Origin: Colletes latitarsis
Lineage: Eukaryota > Arthropoda > Insecta > Hymenoptera > Colletidae
Length of the DNA stretch: 64,000 bases
Reading direction: 5' to 3'
Assembly: GCF_051014445.1 (NCBI RefSeq)
Contig: NW_027488365.1
Span: forward strand, 1,860,001 to 1,924,000
The translations under genes and the position numbers were made by a program. This document shows positions 1-13,696 of the stretch, one piece after another. The notes below the pieces were generated by a model. That model made no database searches and was not told the origin of the DNA. It saw nothing but the letters and a program-made list of their open reading frames with translations. Within the stretch, counting starts at the first letter, position 1; the number at the start of each line of letters is the position of its first letter.

Positions 1-606
1 ATATTTTAGAGGATAACGCATGTTAGGTCTGGGATTGGTCTGGGATTTGACCTCATCAGACTCACACTATCGCACACTTCACATACTCGTTGAACAGATC
101 CTGGGTATTTTCTGGTATGGATCACGTAGTGATGTGGTACCACACTGAAACAGTCGATTAAACCTGGTTGCGATCAATATTTTAGAGGATAACCCATGTT
201 AGGTCTAGGTTAGCCCTGGGATTTTCACTCATCAGACTCATACTTTCGCATTCTTCACATATTTGTTGCACGGATCTTGGGTTTTTTCTGGTGTGGATCA
301 CGTAGTAATGTGGTACCACACTGAAACAATCAATTAAACCTGATCTTAATAAATATTTTAGAGGATAACGCATGTTAGGTCTGGGATAGGTCGGGGATTT
401 GCCCTCATCGGCCTCATACTTTCGCACACTTCACATACTCGTTGAACAGATCCTGGGTTTTTTCTGGTTTGGATCACGTAGTAATGTGGAACCGCACTGA
501 AACAATCAATTAAACCTGGACTTGATAAATATTTTAGAGGATAACGCATGTTAGGTCTGGGATAGGTCTGGGATTTGCCCTCATCAGACTCATACTTTCG
601 CACAGT

Positions 607-1312
607 TCACATACTCGTTGAACAGATCCTGGGTTATTTTCTGGATTAGATCACGTAGTAATGTGGTACCACTCTGAAACAGTCAATTAAACTTGGTTGC
701 CATCAAGATCTTAAAGGACAACGCAAGTTAGGTCTGGGATAGGTCTTGGATTTGCCCTCATCAGGCTCATACTTTCACGTTTTTCACATACTTGTTGAAC
801 GGATCATGGGTTTTTTCTGGTTTGGATCACGTAGTAGTATGGTACCACACTGAAACAGTCCATTGAACCTGGTTTGGATCAATATTTTAGAGGATAACGC
901 AAGTTAAGTCTGGGATTGGTCTGGGATTTGACCTCATCAGACTCACACTTTCGCACACTTCACATACTCGTTGAACAGATCCTGGGTTATTTTCTGGATT
1001 AGATCACGTAGTAATGTGGTACCACTCTGAAACAGTCAATTAAACTTGGTTGCCATCAAGATCTTAAAGGACAACGCAAGTTAGGTCTGGGATAGGTCTT
1101 GGATTTGCCCTCATCAGGCTCATACTTTCACGTTTTTCACATACTTGTTGAACGGATCATGGGTTTTTTCTGGTTTGGATCACGTAGTAGTATGGTACCA
1201 CACTGAAACAGTCCATTGAACCTGGTTTGGATCAATATTTTAGAGGATAACGCAAGTTAAGTCTGGGATTGGTCTGGGATTTGACCTCATCAGACTCACA
1301 CTTTCGCACACT
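607..1312. repeat. Tandem duplication of a two-monomer block (353-bp period)
   Basis: The block beginning near 607 (TTCACATACTCG, then GGGTTATTTTCTGGATTAG, CATCAAGATCTTAAAGGAC and CTTTCACG) repeats almost unchanged from about 960. The shift is 353 bp, two monomers plus one base. Private variants such as AAGATCTTAAAGG and CTTTCACG occur in both copies and I did not see them elsewhere, so this is a recent local duplication and not chance similarity of monomers. Confidence 0.8.
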
Positions 1313-3677
1313 TCACATACTCCTTGAACAGATCCTGGGTATTTTCTGGTTTGGATCACGTAGTGATGTGGTACCACACTGAAACAGTCGATTAAACCTG
1401 GTTGCGATCAATATTTTAGAGGATAACGCATGTTAGTTCTAGGTTAGCCCTGGGATTTTCACTCATCACACTCATACTTTCGCATATTTCTCATACTTCA
1501 TGGCTAGATCCTGGGCTGTTTCTGGATTATATCACGTAGTAATTTGGTACCACGCTGAAACAGTCAATTAAACCAGGTTTCGATCAATATTTTTGAGGAT
1601 AACGCATGTTAGGTCTTGGTTAGTTTTGGGATTTTCACTTATCAGACTCATACTTTCGCATTCTTCACATACTTGTTGAACGGATCATGGGTTTTTTCTG
1701 GTTTGGATCACGTAGTAATGTGGGACCACACTGAAACAATCAATTAAACCTGGTCTTGATAAATATTTTAGAGGATAACGCATGTTGAGTCTGGGATAGG
1801 TCTAGGATTTGCCCTCATCAGGCTCATACTTTCGCATATTTCTCATACTTCATGGCTAGATCCTGGGCTATTTCTGGATTGGATCACGTAGTAATGTGGT
1901 ACCACACTGAAACAGTCAACTAAACCTGGTCTTGATAAATATTTTAGAGGATAACGCATGTTAGGTCTGGGTAAGGTCTAGGATTTGCCCTCGTCAGGCT
2001 CATACTTTCGCATATTTCTCATACTTCATGGCTAGATCCTGGCTATTTCTGGATTAGATCAGGTAGTAATGTGGTACCACACTGAAACAGTCATTTAAAC
2101 ATGGTTTCCATCAATATCTTAAAGGACAACGCAAGTTAGGTCTGGGATAGGTCTTGGATTTGCCCTCATCAGGCTCATACTTTCGCGTTTTTCACATACT
2201 TTTTGAACAGATCCTGGGTTTTTTCTGGTTTGGATCACGTAGTAGTATGGTACCACACTGAAACAGTCCATTGAACCTGGTTTGGATCAATATCTTAGAG
2301 GATAACGCATGTTAGGTCTAGGTTAGGTCTGGGATTTGCCCTCATCAGGCTCATACTTTCGCATATCTCTCATACTTCATGGCTAGATCCTGGGCTGTTT
2401 CTGGGTTGTATCACATAGTAATGTGGTACCACGCTGAAACAGTCGATTAAACCTGGTTTCGATCAATATTTTTGAGGATAACGCATGTTAGGTCTTGGTT
2501 AGGTCTGGGATTTTCACTCATCAGACTCATACTTTCGCATATTTCTCATACTTCATGGCTAGATCCTGGGCTGTTTCTGGATTGTATCACGTAGTAATTT
2601 GGTACCACGCTGAAACAGTCAATTAAACCAGGTTTCGATCAATATTTTTGAGGATAACGCATGTTAGGTCTTGGTTAAGTCTGGGATTTTAACTCATCAG
2701 ACTCATACTTTCGCATTCTTCACATACTTGTTGAACGGATCATGGGTTTTTTCTGGTTTGGATCACGTAGTAATGTGGGACCACACTGAAACAATCAATT
2801 AAACCTGGTCTTGATAAATATTTTAGAGGATAACGCATGTTAGGTCTGGGATAGGTCGGGGATTTGCCCTCATCAGCCTCATACTTTCGCACACTTCACA
2901 TACTCGTTGAACAGATCCTGGGTTTTTTCTGGTTTCGATCACGTAGTAATGTGGAACCACACTGAAACAATCAATTAAACCTGGTCTTGATAAATATTTT
3001 AGAGGATAACGCATGTTAGGTCTGGGTAAGGTCTAGGATTTGCCCTCATCAGGCTCATACTTTCGCGTTTTTCACATACTTTTTGAACAGATCCTGGGTT
3101 TTTTCTGGTTTGGATCACGTAGTAGTATGGTACCACACTGAAACAGTCCATTGAACCTGGTTTGGATCAATATTTTAGAGGATAACGCATGTTAGGTCTA
3201 GGTTAGGTCTGGGATTTTCACTCATCAGACTCATACTTTCGCATTCTTCACATACTTGTTGAACGGATCCTGGGTTTTTTCTGGTTTGGATCACGTAGTA
3301 ATGTGGTACCACACTGAAACAGTCGATTAAACCTGGTTTCGATCAATATTTTAGAGGATAACGCAAGTTAAGTCTGGGATTGGTCTGGGATTTGACCTCA
3401 TCAGACTCACACTTTCGCACACTTCACATACTCGTTGAACAGATCCTGGGTATTTTCTGGTTTGGGTCACGTAGTGATGTGGTACCACACTGAAACAGTC
3501 GATTAAACCAGGTTTCGATCAATATCTTCGAGGATAACGCATGTTAGGTCTAGGTTAGGCCTGGGATTTTCACTCGTCAGGCTCATACCTTCGCATTCTT
3601 CACATACTTGTTGAACGGATCCTGGGTTTTTTCTGGTTTGGATCACGTAGTAATGTGGGACCACACTGAAACAGTCG

Positions 3678-6600
3678 ATTAAACCTGGTTTCGATCAATA
3701 TTTTAGAGAATAATTCATGTTAGGTCTAGGTTAGGTCTGGGATTTGCTCTCATCAGGCTCATTCTTTCGCATATTTCTCATACTTGCTGGCTAGATCCTG
3801 GGTTTTTTCTGGATTGCATCACGTAGTAATGAAGTACAACACTGAAACAGTCAATTAAACCTTGTTTCCATCAATATCTTAGAGGACAACGCAAGTTAGG
3901 TCTGGGATAGGTCTGGGATTTGCCCTCATCAGGCTCATACTTTCGCGTTTTTCACATACTTGTTGAACAGATCCTGGGTTTTTTCTGGTTTGTATCACGT
4001 AGTAGTGTGGTACCACACTGAAAGAGTCCATTAAACCTGGTTTGGATCAATATTTTAGAGGATAACGCATGTTAGATCTAGGTTAGCCCAGGGATTTTCA
4101 CTCATCAGACTCATACTTTCGCATTCTTCACATACTCGTTGAACTGATCCTGGGTTTTTTCTGGTTTGGATCACGTAGTAATGTGGTACCACACTGAAAC
4201 AGTCGATTAAACCTTGTTTCAATCAATATTTTAGAGGATAACGCAAGTTAGGTCTGGGATAGGTCTGGGATTTGACCCCATCAGACTAATACTTTCGCAC
4301 ACTTCACATACTCGTTGAACAGATCCTGGGTTATTTTCTGGTTTGGATCACATAGTAATGTGGTACCACACTGAAACAGTCGATTAAACCAGGTTTCGAT
4401 CAATATTTTAGAGAATAATTCATGTGATGTCTAGGTTAGATCTGGGATTTGCTCTCATCAGGCTCATTCTTTCGCATATTTCTCATACATGTTGAAAAGA
4501 TCCTGGGTTTTTTCTGGTTTGGGTCACTTAGTAATGTGGGACCACACTGAAACAATCAATTAAACCTGGTCTTGATAAATATTTTAGAGGATCACGCATG
4601 TTAGGTCTGGGTTAGGGCTAGGATTTGCCCTCATCAGGCTCATACTTTCGCATATTTCTCATACTTCATGGCTAGATCCTGGACTGTTTCTGGATTGTAT
4701 CACGTAGTAATGTGGTACCACGCTGAAACAGTCAATTAAACCTGGTTTCAATCAATATTTTAGAGGATAACGCATGTTAGGCCTCGGTTAGGTCTGGGAT
4801 TTGCTCTCATCAGGCTCATTCTTTCGCATATTTCTCATACTTGATGGCTAGATCCTGGGCTTTTTCTGGATTGCATCACGTAGTAATGAAGTACAACACT
4901 GAAACAGTCAATTAAACCTGGTTTCCATCAATATCTTAGAGGACAACGCAAGTTAGGTCTGGGATAGTTCTGGGATTTGCCCTCATCAGGCTCATACTTT
5001 CGCGTTTTTCACATACTTGTTGAACAGATCCTGGGTTTTTTCTGGTTTGTATCACGTAGTAGTATGGTACCACACTGAAAGAGTCCATTAAACCTGGTTT
5101 GGATCAATATTTTAGAGGATAACGCAAGTTAGGTCTGGGATAGGTCTGGGATTTGACCCCATCAGACTCATACTTTCGCACACTTCACATACTCGTTGAA
5201 CAGATCCTGGGATATTTTCTGGTTTGGATAACATAGTAATGTGGTACCACACTGAAACAGTCAATTAAACCTGGTTTCGATCAATATTTTAGAGAATAAT
5301 TCATGTTAGGTCTAGGTTAGGTCTGGGATTTGCTCTCATCAGGCTCATTCTTTCGCATATTTCTCATACTTGATGGCTAGATCCTGGGCTTTTTCTGGAT
5401 TGCATCACGTAGTAATGAAGTACAACACTGAAACAGTCAATTAAACCTTGTTTCCATCAATATCTTAGAGGACAACGCAAGTTAGGTCTGGGATAGGTCT
5501 GGGATTGGCCCTCATCAGGCTCATACTTTCGCGTTTTTCACATACTTGTTCAACAGATCCTGGGTTTTTTCTGGTTTGTATCACGTAGTAGTGTGGTACC
5601 ACACTGAAAGAGTCCATTAAACCTGGTTTGGATCAATATTTTAGAGGATAACGCATGTTAGATCTAGGTTAGCCCTGGGATTTTCACTCATCAGACTCAT
5701 ACTTTCGCATTCTTCACATACTTGTTGAACTGATCCTGGGTTTTTTCTGGTTTGGATCACGTAGTAATGTGGTACCACACTGAAACAGTCGATTAAACCT
5801 TGTTTCAATCAATATTTTAGAGGATAACGCAAGTTAGGTCTGGGATAGGTCTGGGATTTGACCCCATCAGACTCATACTTTCGCACACTTCACATACTCG
5901 TTGAACTGATCCTGGGTTATTTTCTGGTTTGGATCACATAGTAATGTGGTACCACACTGGAACAGTCGATTAAACCAGGTGTCGATCAATATTTTAGAGA
6001 ATAATTCATGTGATGTCTAGGTTAGGTCTGGGATTTGCTCTCATCAGGCTCATTCTTTCGCATATTTCTCATACATGTTGAACAGATCCTGGGTTTTTTC
6101 TGGTTTGGATCACTTAGTAATGTGGGACCACACTGAAACAATCAATTAAACCTGGTCTTGATAAATATTTTAGAGGATAACGCATGTTAGGTCTGGGTTA
6201 GGTCTAGGATTTGCCCTCATCAGGCTCATACTATCGCATATTTCTCATACTTCATGGCTAGATCCTGGGCTGTTTCCGGATTGTATCACGTAGTAATGTG
6301 GTACCACGCTGAAACAGTCAATTAAACCTGGTTTCAATCAATATTTTAGAGGATAACGCATGTTAGGCCTCGGTTAGGTCTGGGATTTGCTCTCATCAGG
6401 CTCATTCTTTCGCATATTTCTCATACTTGATGGCTAGATCCTCGGCTTTTTCTGGATTGCATCACGTAGTAATTTGGTACCACGCTGAAACAGTCAATTA
6501 AACCTGGTTTCCATCAATATCTTAGAGGACAACGCAAGTTAGGTCTGGGATAGTTCTGGGATTTGCCCTCATCAGGCTCATACTTTCGCGTTTTTCACAT

Positions 6601-6849
6601 ACTTGTTGAACAGATCCTGGGTTTTTTCTGGTTTGTATCACGTAGTAGTATGGTACCACACTGAAAGAGTCCATTAAACCTGGTTTCGATCAATATTTTA
6701 GAGGATAACGCAAGTTAGGTCTGGGATAGGTCTGGGATTTGAACCCATCAGACTCATACTTTCGCACACTTCACATACTCGTTGAACAGATCCTGGGTTA
6801 TTTTCTGGTTTGGATAACATAGTAATGTGGTACCACACTGAAACAGTCG
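3678..6849. repeat. Tandem nine-monomer higher-order repeat, two copies of 1586 bp
   Basis: Copy 1 is about 3678-5263 and copy 2 about 5264-6849. They share a run of private markers in the same order: GAAGTACAACACTG with AACCTTGTTTCC, ACTGAAAGAGTCC, GTTAGATCTAGGTTAGCCC, CATGTGATGTCTAGG, ATACATGTTGAA, TTAGGCCTCGG and GGGATAGTTCTGG. The shift is 9 x 176 + 2 bp. They differ by scattered substitutions, so they are older than the blocks of the right arm. A partial third copy lies at about 10265-10960. Boundaries are good to about 20 bp. Confidence 0.8.
4004..4019. other. 16-bp perfect dyad in a monomer (representative)
   Basis: AGTGTGGTACCACACT is its own reverse complement, centred on GGTACC. 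Monomers with GTAGTGTGG have all 16 bp, those with GTAATGTGG keep 12 bp, and classes with GTGGGACCAC, GAAGTACAAC or GATGTACAAC have lost the symmetry. A binding site for a dimeric protein is possible; this is inference. Confidence 0.5.
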
Positions 6850-9800
6850 ATTAAACCAGGTTTCGATCAATATTTTTGAGGATAACGCATGTTAGGTCTA
6901 GGTTAGGCCTGGGATTTTCACTCATCAGACTCATACTTTCGCATTCTTCACATACTTGTTGAACGGATCCTGGGTTTTTTCTGGTTTGGATCACGTAGTA
7001 ATGTGGGACCACACTGAAACAGTCAATTAAACCTAGTTTCGATCAATATTTTAGAGAATAATTCATGTTAGGTCTAGGTTAGGTCTGGGATTTGCTCTCA
7101 TCAGGCTCATACTTTCGCACACTTCACATACTCGTTTGACATATCCTGGGTTATTTTCTGGTTTGGATCACGTAGTAATGTGGGACCACACTGAAACAGT
7201 CAATTAAACCTGGTTTCGATCAATATTTTAGAGAATAATTCATGTTATGTCTAGGTTAGGTCTGGGATTTGCTCTCATCAGGCTCATTCTTTCGCATATT
7301 TCTCATACTTGATGGCTAGATGCTGGTCTTTTTCTGGATTGCATCACGTAGTAATGAAGTACAACACTGAAACAGTCAATTAAACCTGGTTTCCATCATT
7401 ATCTTAGAGGACAACGCAAGTTAGGTCTGGGATAGGTCTGGGATTTGTCCTCATCAGGCTCATACTTTCCGCGTTTTTCACATACTTGTTGAACAGATCC
7501 TGGGTTTTTTCTGGTTTGGATCACGTAGTAGTGTGGGACCACACTGAAACAATCAATTAAACCTGATCTTGATAAATATTTTAGAGGATAACGCATGTTA
7601 GGTCTGGGATAGGTCTGGGATTTGCCCTCATCAGACTCATACTTTCGCACAGTTCACATACTCGTTGAACAGATTCTGGGTTATTTTCTGGATTGGATCA
7701 CATAGTAATGTGGTACCACACTGAAACATTCAATGAAACCTGGTTGCGATCAATATTTTAGAGGATAACGCATGTTAGGTCTAGGTTAGCCCTGGGATTT
7801 TCACTCATCAGACTCATACTTTCGCATATTTCTCATACTTGATGGCTAGATCCTGGGCTTTTTCTGGATTGCATGACGTAGTAATGTAGTACCACACTGA
7901 AACAGTCAATGAAACCTAGTTTCCATCAATATTTTAGAGGACAACGCAAGTTAGGTCTAGGTAAGGCCTGAGATTTTCACTGATCAGACTCATACTTTCG
8001 CATTCTTCACATACTTGTTGAACGGATCCTGGGTTTTTTCTGGTTTTGATCACGTAGTAATGTGGTACCACACTGAAACATTCAATTAAACCTTGTCTTG
8101 ATAAATATTTTAGAGAATAACGCATGTTAGGTCTGGGTTAGGTCTAGGATTTGCCCTCATCAGGCTCATACTTTCGCATATCTCTCATACTTCATGGCTG
8201 GATCCTGGGCTATTTCTGGATTGGATCATGTAGTAATGTGGCACCACACTGAAACAGTCAATTAAACCTGGTTTTGATCAATATTTTAGAGAATAATTCA
8301 TGTTAGGTCTAGGTTAGGTCAGGGATTTGCTCCCATCAGGCTCATTCTTTCGCATATTTCTCATACTTGATGGCTAGATCCTGGGCTTTTTCTGGATTGC
8401 ATCACGTAGTAATGAAGTACAACATTGAAACAGTCCATTAAACCTGGTTGCGATCAATATTTTAGAGGATAACACATGTTAGGTCTGGGTTAGGTCTAGT
8501 ATTTGCCCTCATCAGGCTCATTCTTTCGCATATTTCTCATACTTCATGGCTAGATCCTGGGCTTTTTCTGGATTGCATCACGTAGTAATGAAGTACAACA
8601 CTGAAACAGTCAATTGAACCTGGTCTCCATCAATATCTTAGAGGACAACGCACGTTAGGTCTGCGATAGGTCTTGGATTTGCCCTCATCAGGCTCATACT
8701 TTCGCATATTTCTCATACTTCATGGCTAGATCCTGGGCTATTTCTGGATTGGATCACGTAGTAAAGTGGTACCACACTGAAACATTCAATGAAACCTGGT
8801 CTGGATAAATATTTTAGAGGATAACGCATGTTAGGTCTGGGTTAGGCCTGGGATTTGCCCTCACCAGGGTCATACTGTCGCAGTTTTAACATACTTGTTG
8901 AACGGATCCTGGGTTTTTTCTTGTTTGGATCACATAGTAATGTGGTACCACACTGAAACAGTCGATTAAACCTGCTTTTGATCAATATTTTAGAGAATAA
9001 TTCATGTTAGGTCTAGGTTAGGTCAGGGATTTGCTCACATCAGGCTCATTCTTTCGCATATTTCTCATACTTGATGGCTAGAACCTGGGCTTTTTCTGGA
9101 TCGCATCACGTAGTAATGAAGTACAACACTGAAACAGTCCATTAAACCTGGTTGCGATCAATATTTTAGAGGATAACACATGTTAGGTCTGGGTTAGGTC
9201 TAGTATTTGCTCTCATCAGGCTCATTCTTTCGCATATTTCTCAAACTTGATGGCTAGATCCTGGGCTTTTTCTGGATTGCATCACGTAGTAATGTAGTAC
9301 CACACTGAAGCATTCAATTAAACCTGGTCTTGATAAATATTTCAGAGGATAACGCATGTTAGGTCTGGGTTAGGTCTAGGATTTGCACTCATCAGGCTCA
9401 TACTTTCGCATATTTCTCATACTTCATGGCTGGATCCTGGGCTTTTTCTGGATTGCATCACGTAGTAATGAAGTACAAGACTGAAACAGTCAATTGAACC
9501 TGGTCTCCATCAATATCTTAGAGGACAACGCAAGTTAGGCCTGGGATAGGTCTTGGATTTGCCCTCATCAGGCTCATACTTTCGCATATTTCTCATACTT
9601 CATGGCTAGATCCTGGGCTATTTCTGGATTGGATCACGTAGTAAGGTGGTACCACACTGGAACATTCAATGAAACCTGGTCTGGATAAATATTTTACAGG
9701 ATAACGCATGTTAGGTCTGGGTTAGGTCTAGGATTTGCCCTCGTCAGGCTCATACTTTCGCATATTTCTCATACTTCATGGCTAGATCCTGGGCTATTTC

Positions 9801-12800
9801 TGGATTAGATCACGAAGTAATGTGGTACCACACTGAAGCAGTCAATTAAACTTGGTTTCCATCAATATCTTAAAGGAAAACGCAAGTTAGGTCTGGGATA
9901 GTTCTTGGATTTGCCCTCATCAGGCTCATACTTTCGCGTTTTTCACATACTTTTTGAACAGATCCTGGGTTTTTTCTGGTTTGGATCACGTAGTAGTATG
10001 GTACCACACTGAAACAGTCCATTGAACCTGGTTTGGATCAATATTTTAGAGGATAACGCATGTTAGGTCTAGGTTAGGTCTGGGATTTTCACTCATCAGA
10101 CTCATACTTCCGCATTCTTCACATACTTGTTGAACGGATCCTGGGTTTTTTCTGGTTTGGATCACGTAATAATGTGGTACCACACTGAAACAGTCGATTA
10201 AACCTGGTTTCGATCAATATTTTAGAGGATAACGCAAGTTAAGTCTGGGATTGGTCTGGGATTTGACCTCATCAGACTCATTCTTTCGCATATTTCTCAT
10301 ACTTGATGGCTAGATCCTGGGCTTTTTCTGGATTGCATCACGTAGTAATGAAGTTCAACACTGAAACAGTCAATTAAACCTTGTTTCCATCAATATCTTA
10401 GAGGACAACGCAAGTTAGGTCTGGGATAGGTCTGGGATTTGCCCTCATCAGGCTCATACTTTCGCGTTTTTCACATACTTGTTGAACAGATCCTGGGTTT
10501 TTTCTGGTTTGTATCACGTAGTAGTGTGGTACCACACTGAAAGAGTCCATTAAACCTGGTTTGGATCAATATTTTAGAGGATAACGCATGTTAGATCTAG
10601 GTTAGCCCTGGGATTTTCACTCATCAGACTCATACTTTCGCATTCTTCACATACTTGTTGAACTGATCCTGGGTTTTTTCTGGTTTGGATCACGTAGTAA
10701 TGTGGTACCACACTGAAACAGTCGATTAAACCTTGTTTCAATCAATATTTTAGAGGATAACGCAAGTTAGGTCTGGGATAGGTCTGGTATTTGACCCCAT
10801 CAGACTCATACTTTCGCACACTTCACATACTCGTTGAACAGATCCTGGGTTATTTTCTGGTTTGGATCACATAGTAATGTGGTACCACACTGAAACAGTC
10901 GATTAAACCAGGTTTCGATCAATATTTTAGAGAATAATTCATGTGATGTCTAGGTTAGGTCTAGGATTTGCCCTCATCAGGCTCATACTTTCGCATATTT
11001 CTCATACTTCATGGCTAGATCCTGGGCTGTTTCTGGTTTGGATCACGTAATAATGTGGTACCACACTGAAACAGTCGATTAAACCTGGTTTCGATCAATA
11101 TTTTAGAGGATAACGCAAGTTAAGTCTGGGATTGGTCTGGGATTTGCTCTCATCAGGCTCATTCTTTCGCATATTTCTCATACTTGATGGCTAGATCCTC
11201 GGCTTTTTCTGGATTGCATCACGTAGTAATGAAGTACAACACTGAAACAGTCAATTAAACCTGGTTTCCATCAATATCTTAGAGGACAACGCAAGTTAGG
11301 TCTGGGATAGGTCTGGGATTTGACCCCATCAGACTCATACTTTCGCACACTTCACATACTCGTTGAACAGATCCTGGGTTATTTTCTGGTTTGGATAACA
11401 TGGTAATGTGGTACCACACTGAAACAGTCGATTAAACCTGGTCTTGATAAATATTTTAGAGGATAACGCATGTTAGGTCTGAGTTAGGTCTAGGATTTGC
11501 CCTCATCAGGCTCATACTTTCGCATATTTCTCATACTTCATGGCTAGATCCTGGGCTGTTTCTGGATTGTATCACGTAGTAATGTGGAACGACGCTGAAA
11601 CAGTCAATTAAACCTGGTTTCAATCAATATTTTAGAGGATAACGCATGTTAGGCCTCGGTTAGGTCTGGGATTTTCACTCATCAGACACATACTTTCGCA
11701 TTCTTCACATACTTGTTGAACTGATCCTGGGTTTTTTCTGGTTTGGATCACGTAGTAATGTGGGACCACACTGAAACAGTTCAATAAACCTGGTTTCGCT
11801 CAATATTTTAGAGGATAACGCATGTTAGGTCTAGGTTAGGTCTGGGATTTGCTCTCATCAGGCTCATTCTTTCGCATATTTCTCATACTTGATGGCTAGA
11901 TCCTGGGCTTTTTCTGGATTGCATCACGTAGTAATGTAGTACCACACTGAAACAGTCAATGAAACCTGGTTTTCATCAATATTTTAGAGGAAAACGCAAG
12001 TTAGGTCTAGGTAAGGCCTGAGATTTTCACTGATCAGACTCATACTTTCGCATTCTTCACATACTTGTTGAACGGATCCTGGGTTTTTTCTGGTTTGGAT
12101 CACGTAGTAATGTGGTACCACAATGAAACAGTCGATTAAACCTGGTTTCGATCAATATTTTAGAGGATAACGCAAGTTAAGTCTGGGATTGGTTTGGGAT
12201 TTGACCTCATCAGACTCATACTTTCGCACACTTCACATACTCGTTGAACAGATCCTGGGTTATTTTCTGGTTTGGATCACATAGTAATGTGGTACCACAC
12301 TGAAACAGTCGATTAAACCAGGTTTCGATCAATATTTTTGAGGATAACGCATGTTAGGTCTAGGTTAGGCCTGGGATTTTCACTCATCAGACTCATACTT
12401 TCGCATTCTTCACATACTTGTTGAACGGATCCTGGGTTTTTTCTGGTTTGGATCACGTAGTAATGTGGGACCACACTGAAACAGTCAATTAAACCTAGTT
12501 TCGATCAATATTTTAGAGAATAATTCATGTTAGGTCTAGGTTAGGTCTGGGATTTGCTCTCATCAGGCTCATACTTTCGCACACTTCACATACTCGTTTG
12601 ACAGATCCTGGGTTATTTTCTGGTTTGGATCACGTAGTAATGTGGGACCACACTGAAACAGTCAATTAAACCTGGTTTCGATCAATATTTGAGAGAATAA
12701 TTCATGTTATGTCTAGGTTAGGTCTGGGATTTGCTCTCATCAGGCTCATTCTTTCGCATATTTCTCATACTTGATGGCTAGATGCTGGGCTTTTTCTGGA

Positions 12801-13000
12801 TTGCATCACGTAGTAATGAAGTACAACACTGAAACAGTCAATTAAACCTGGTTTCCATCATTATCTTAGAGGACAACGCAAGTTAGGTCTGGGATAGGTC
12901 TGGGATTTGCCCTCATCAGGCTCATACTTTCCGCGTTTTTCACATACTTGTTGAACAGATCCTGGGTTTTTTCTGGTTTGGATCACGTAGTAGTGTGGGA

Positions 13001-13696
13001 CCACACTGAAACAGTCAATGAAACCTAGTTTCCATCAATATTTTAGAGGACAACGCAAGTTAGGTCTAGGTAAGGCCTGAGATTTTCACTGATCAGACTC
13101 ATACTTTCGCATTCTTCACATACTTGTTGAACGGATCCTGGGTTTTTTCTGGTTTTGATCACGTAGTAATGTGGTACCACACTGAAACATTCAATTAAAC
13201 CTTGTCTTGATAAATATTTTAGAGAATAACGCATGTTAGGTCTGGGTTAGGTCAGGGATTTGCTCTCATCAGGCTCATTCTTTCGCATATTTCTCATACT
13301 TGATGGCTAGATCCTGGGCTTTTTCTGGATTGCATCACGTAGTAATGTAGTACCACACTGAAACAGTCAATGAAACCTAGTTTCCATCAATATTTTAGAG
13401 GACAACGCAAGTTAGGTCTAGGTAAGGCCTGAGATTTTCACTGATCAGACTCATACTTTCGCATTCTTCACATACTTGTTGAACGGATCCTGGGTTTTTT
13501 CTGGTTTTGATCACGTAGTAATGTGGTACCACACTGAAACATTCAATTAAACCTTGTCTTGATAAATATTTTAGAGAATAACGCATGTTAGGTCTGGGTT
13601 AGGTCAGGGATTTGCTCTCATCAGGCTCATTCTTTCGCATATTTCTCATACTTGATGGCTAGATCCTGGGCTTTTTCTGGATTGCATCACGTAGTA
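13001..13696. repeat. Tandem two-monomer duplication (352-bp period)
   Basis: About 13001-13352 and 13353-13696 are the same two-monomer block shifted by exactly 352 bp. Both hold GGTAAGGCCTGAGATTTTCACTG followed by the rare GGTTTTGATCACG and GAGAATAACGCATG. The same monomer type occurs once near 7934, so a single older monomer appears to have been amplified here. Confidence 0.8.

Noticed and set aside
182..427. Recurring 63-83 codon minus-strand frames (here and at about 18 other places, up to 63518-63709)
   Set aside because: Each spans slightly more than one 176-bp monomer, and the sequence repeats because the satellite does. The monomer length is not a multiple of 3, so the frame breaks in the next monomer. 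No start context or known family supports coding.
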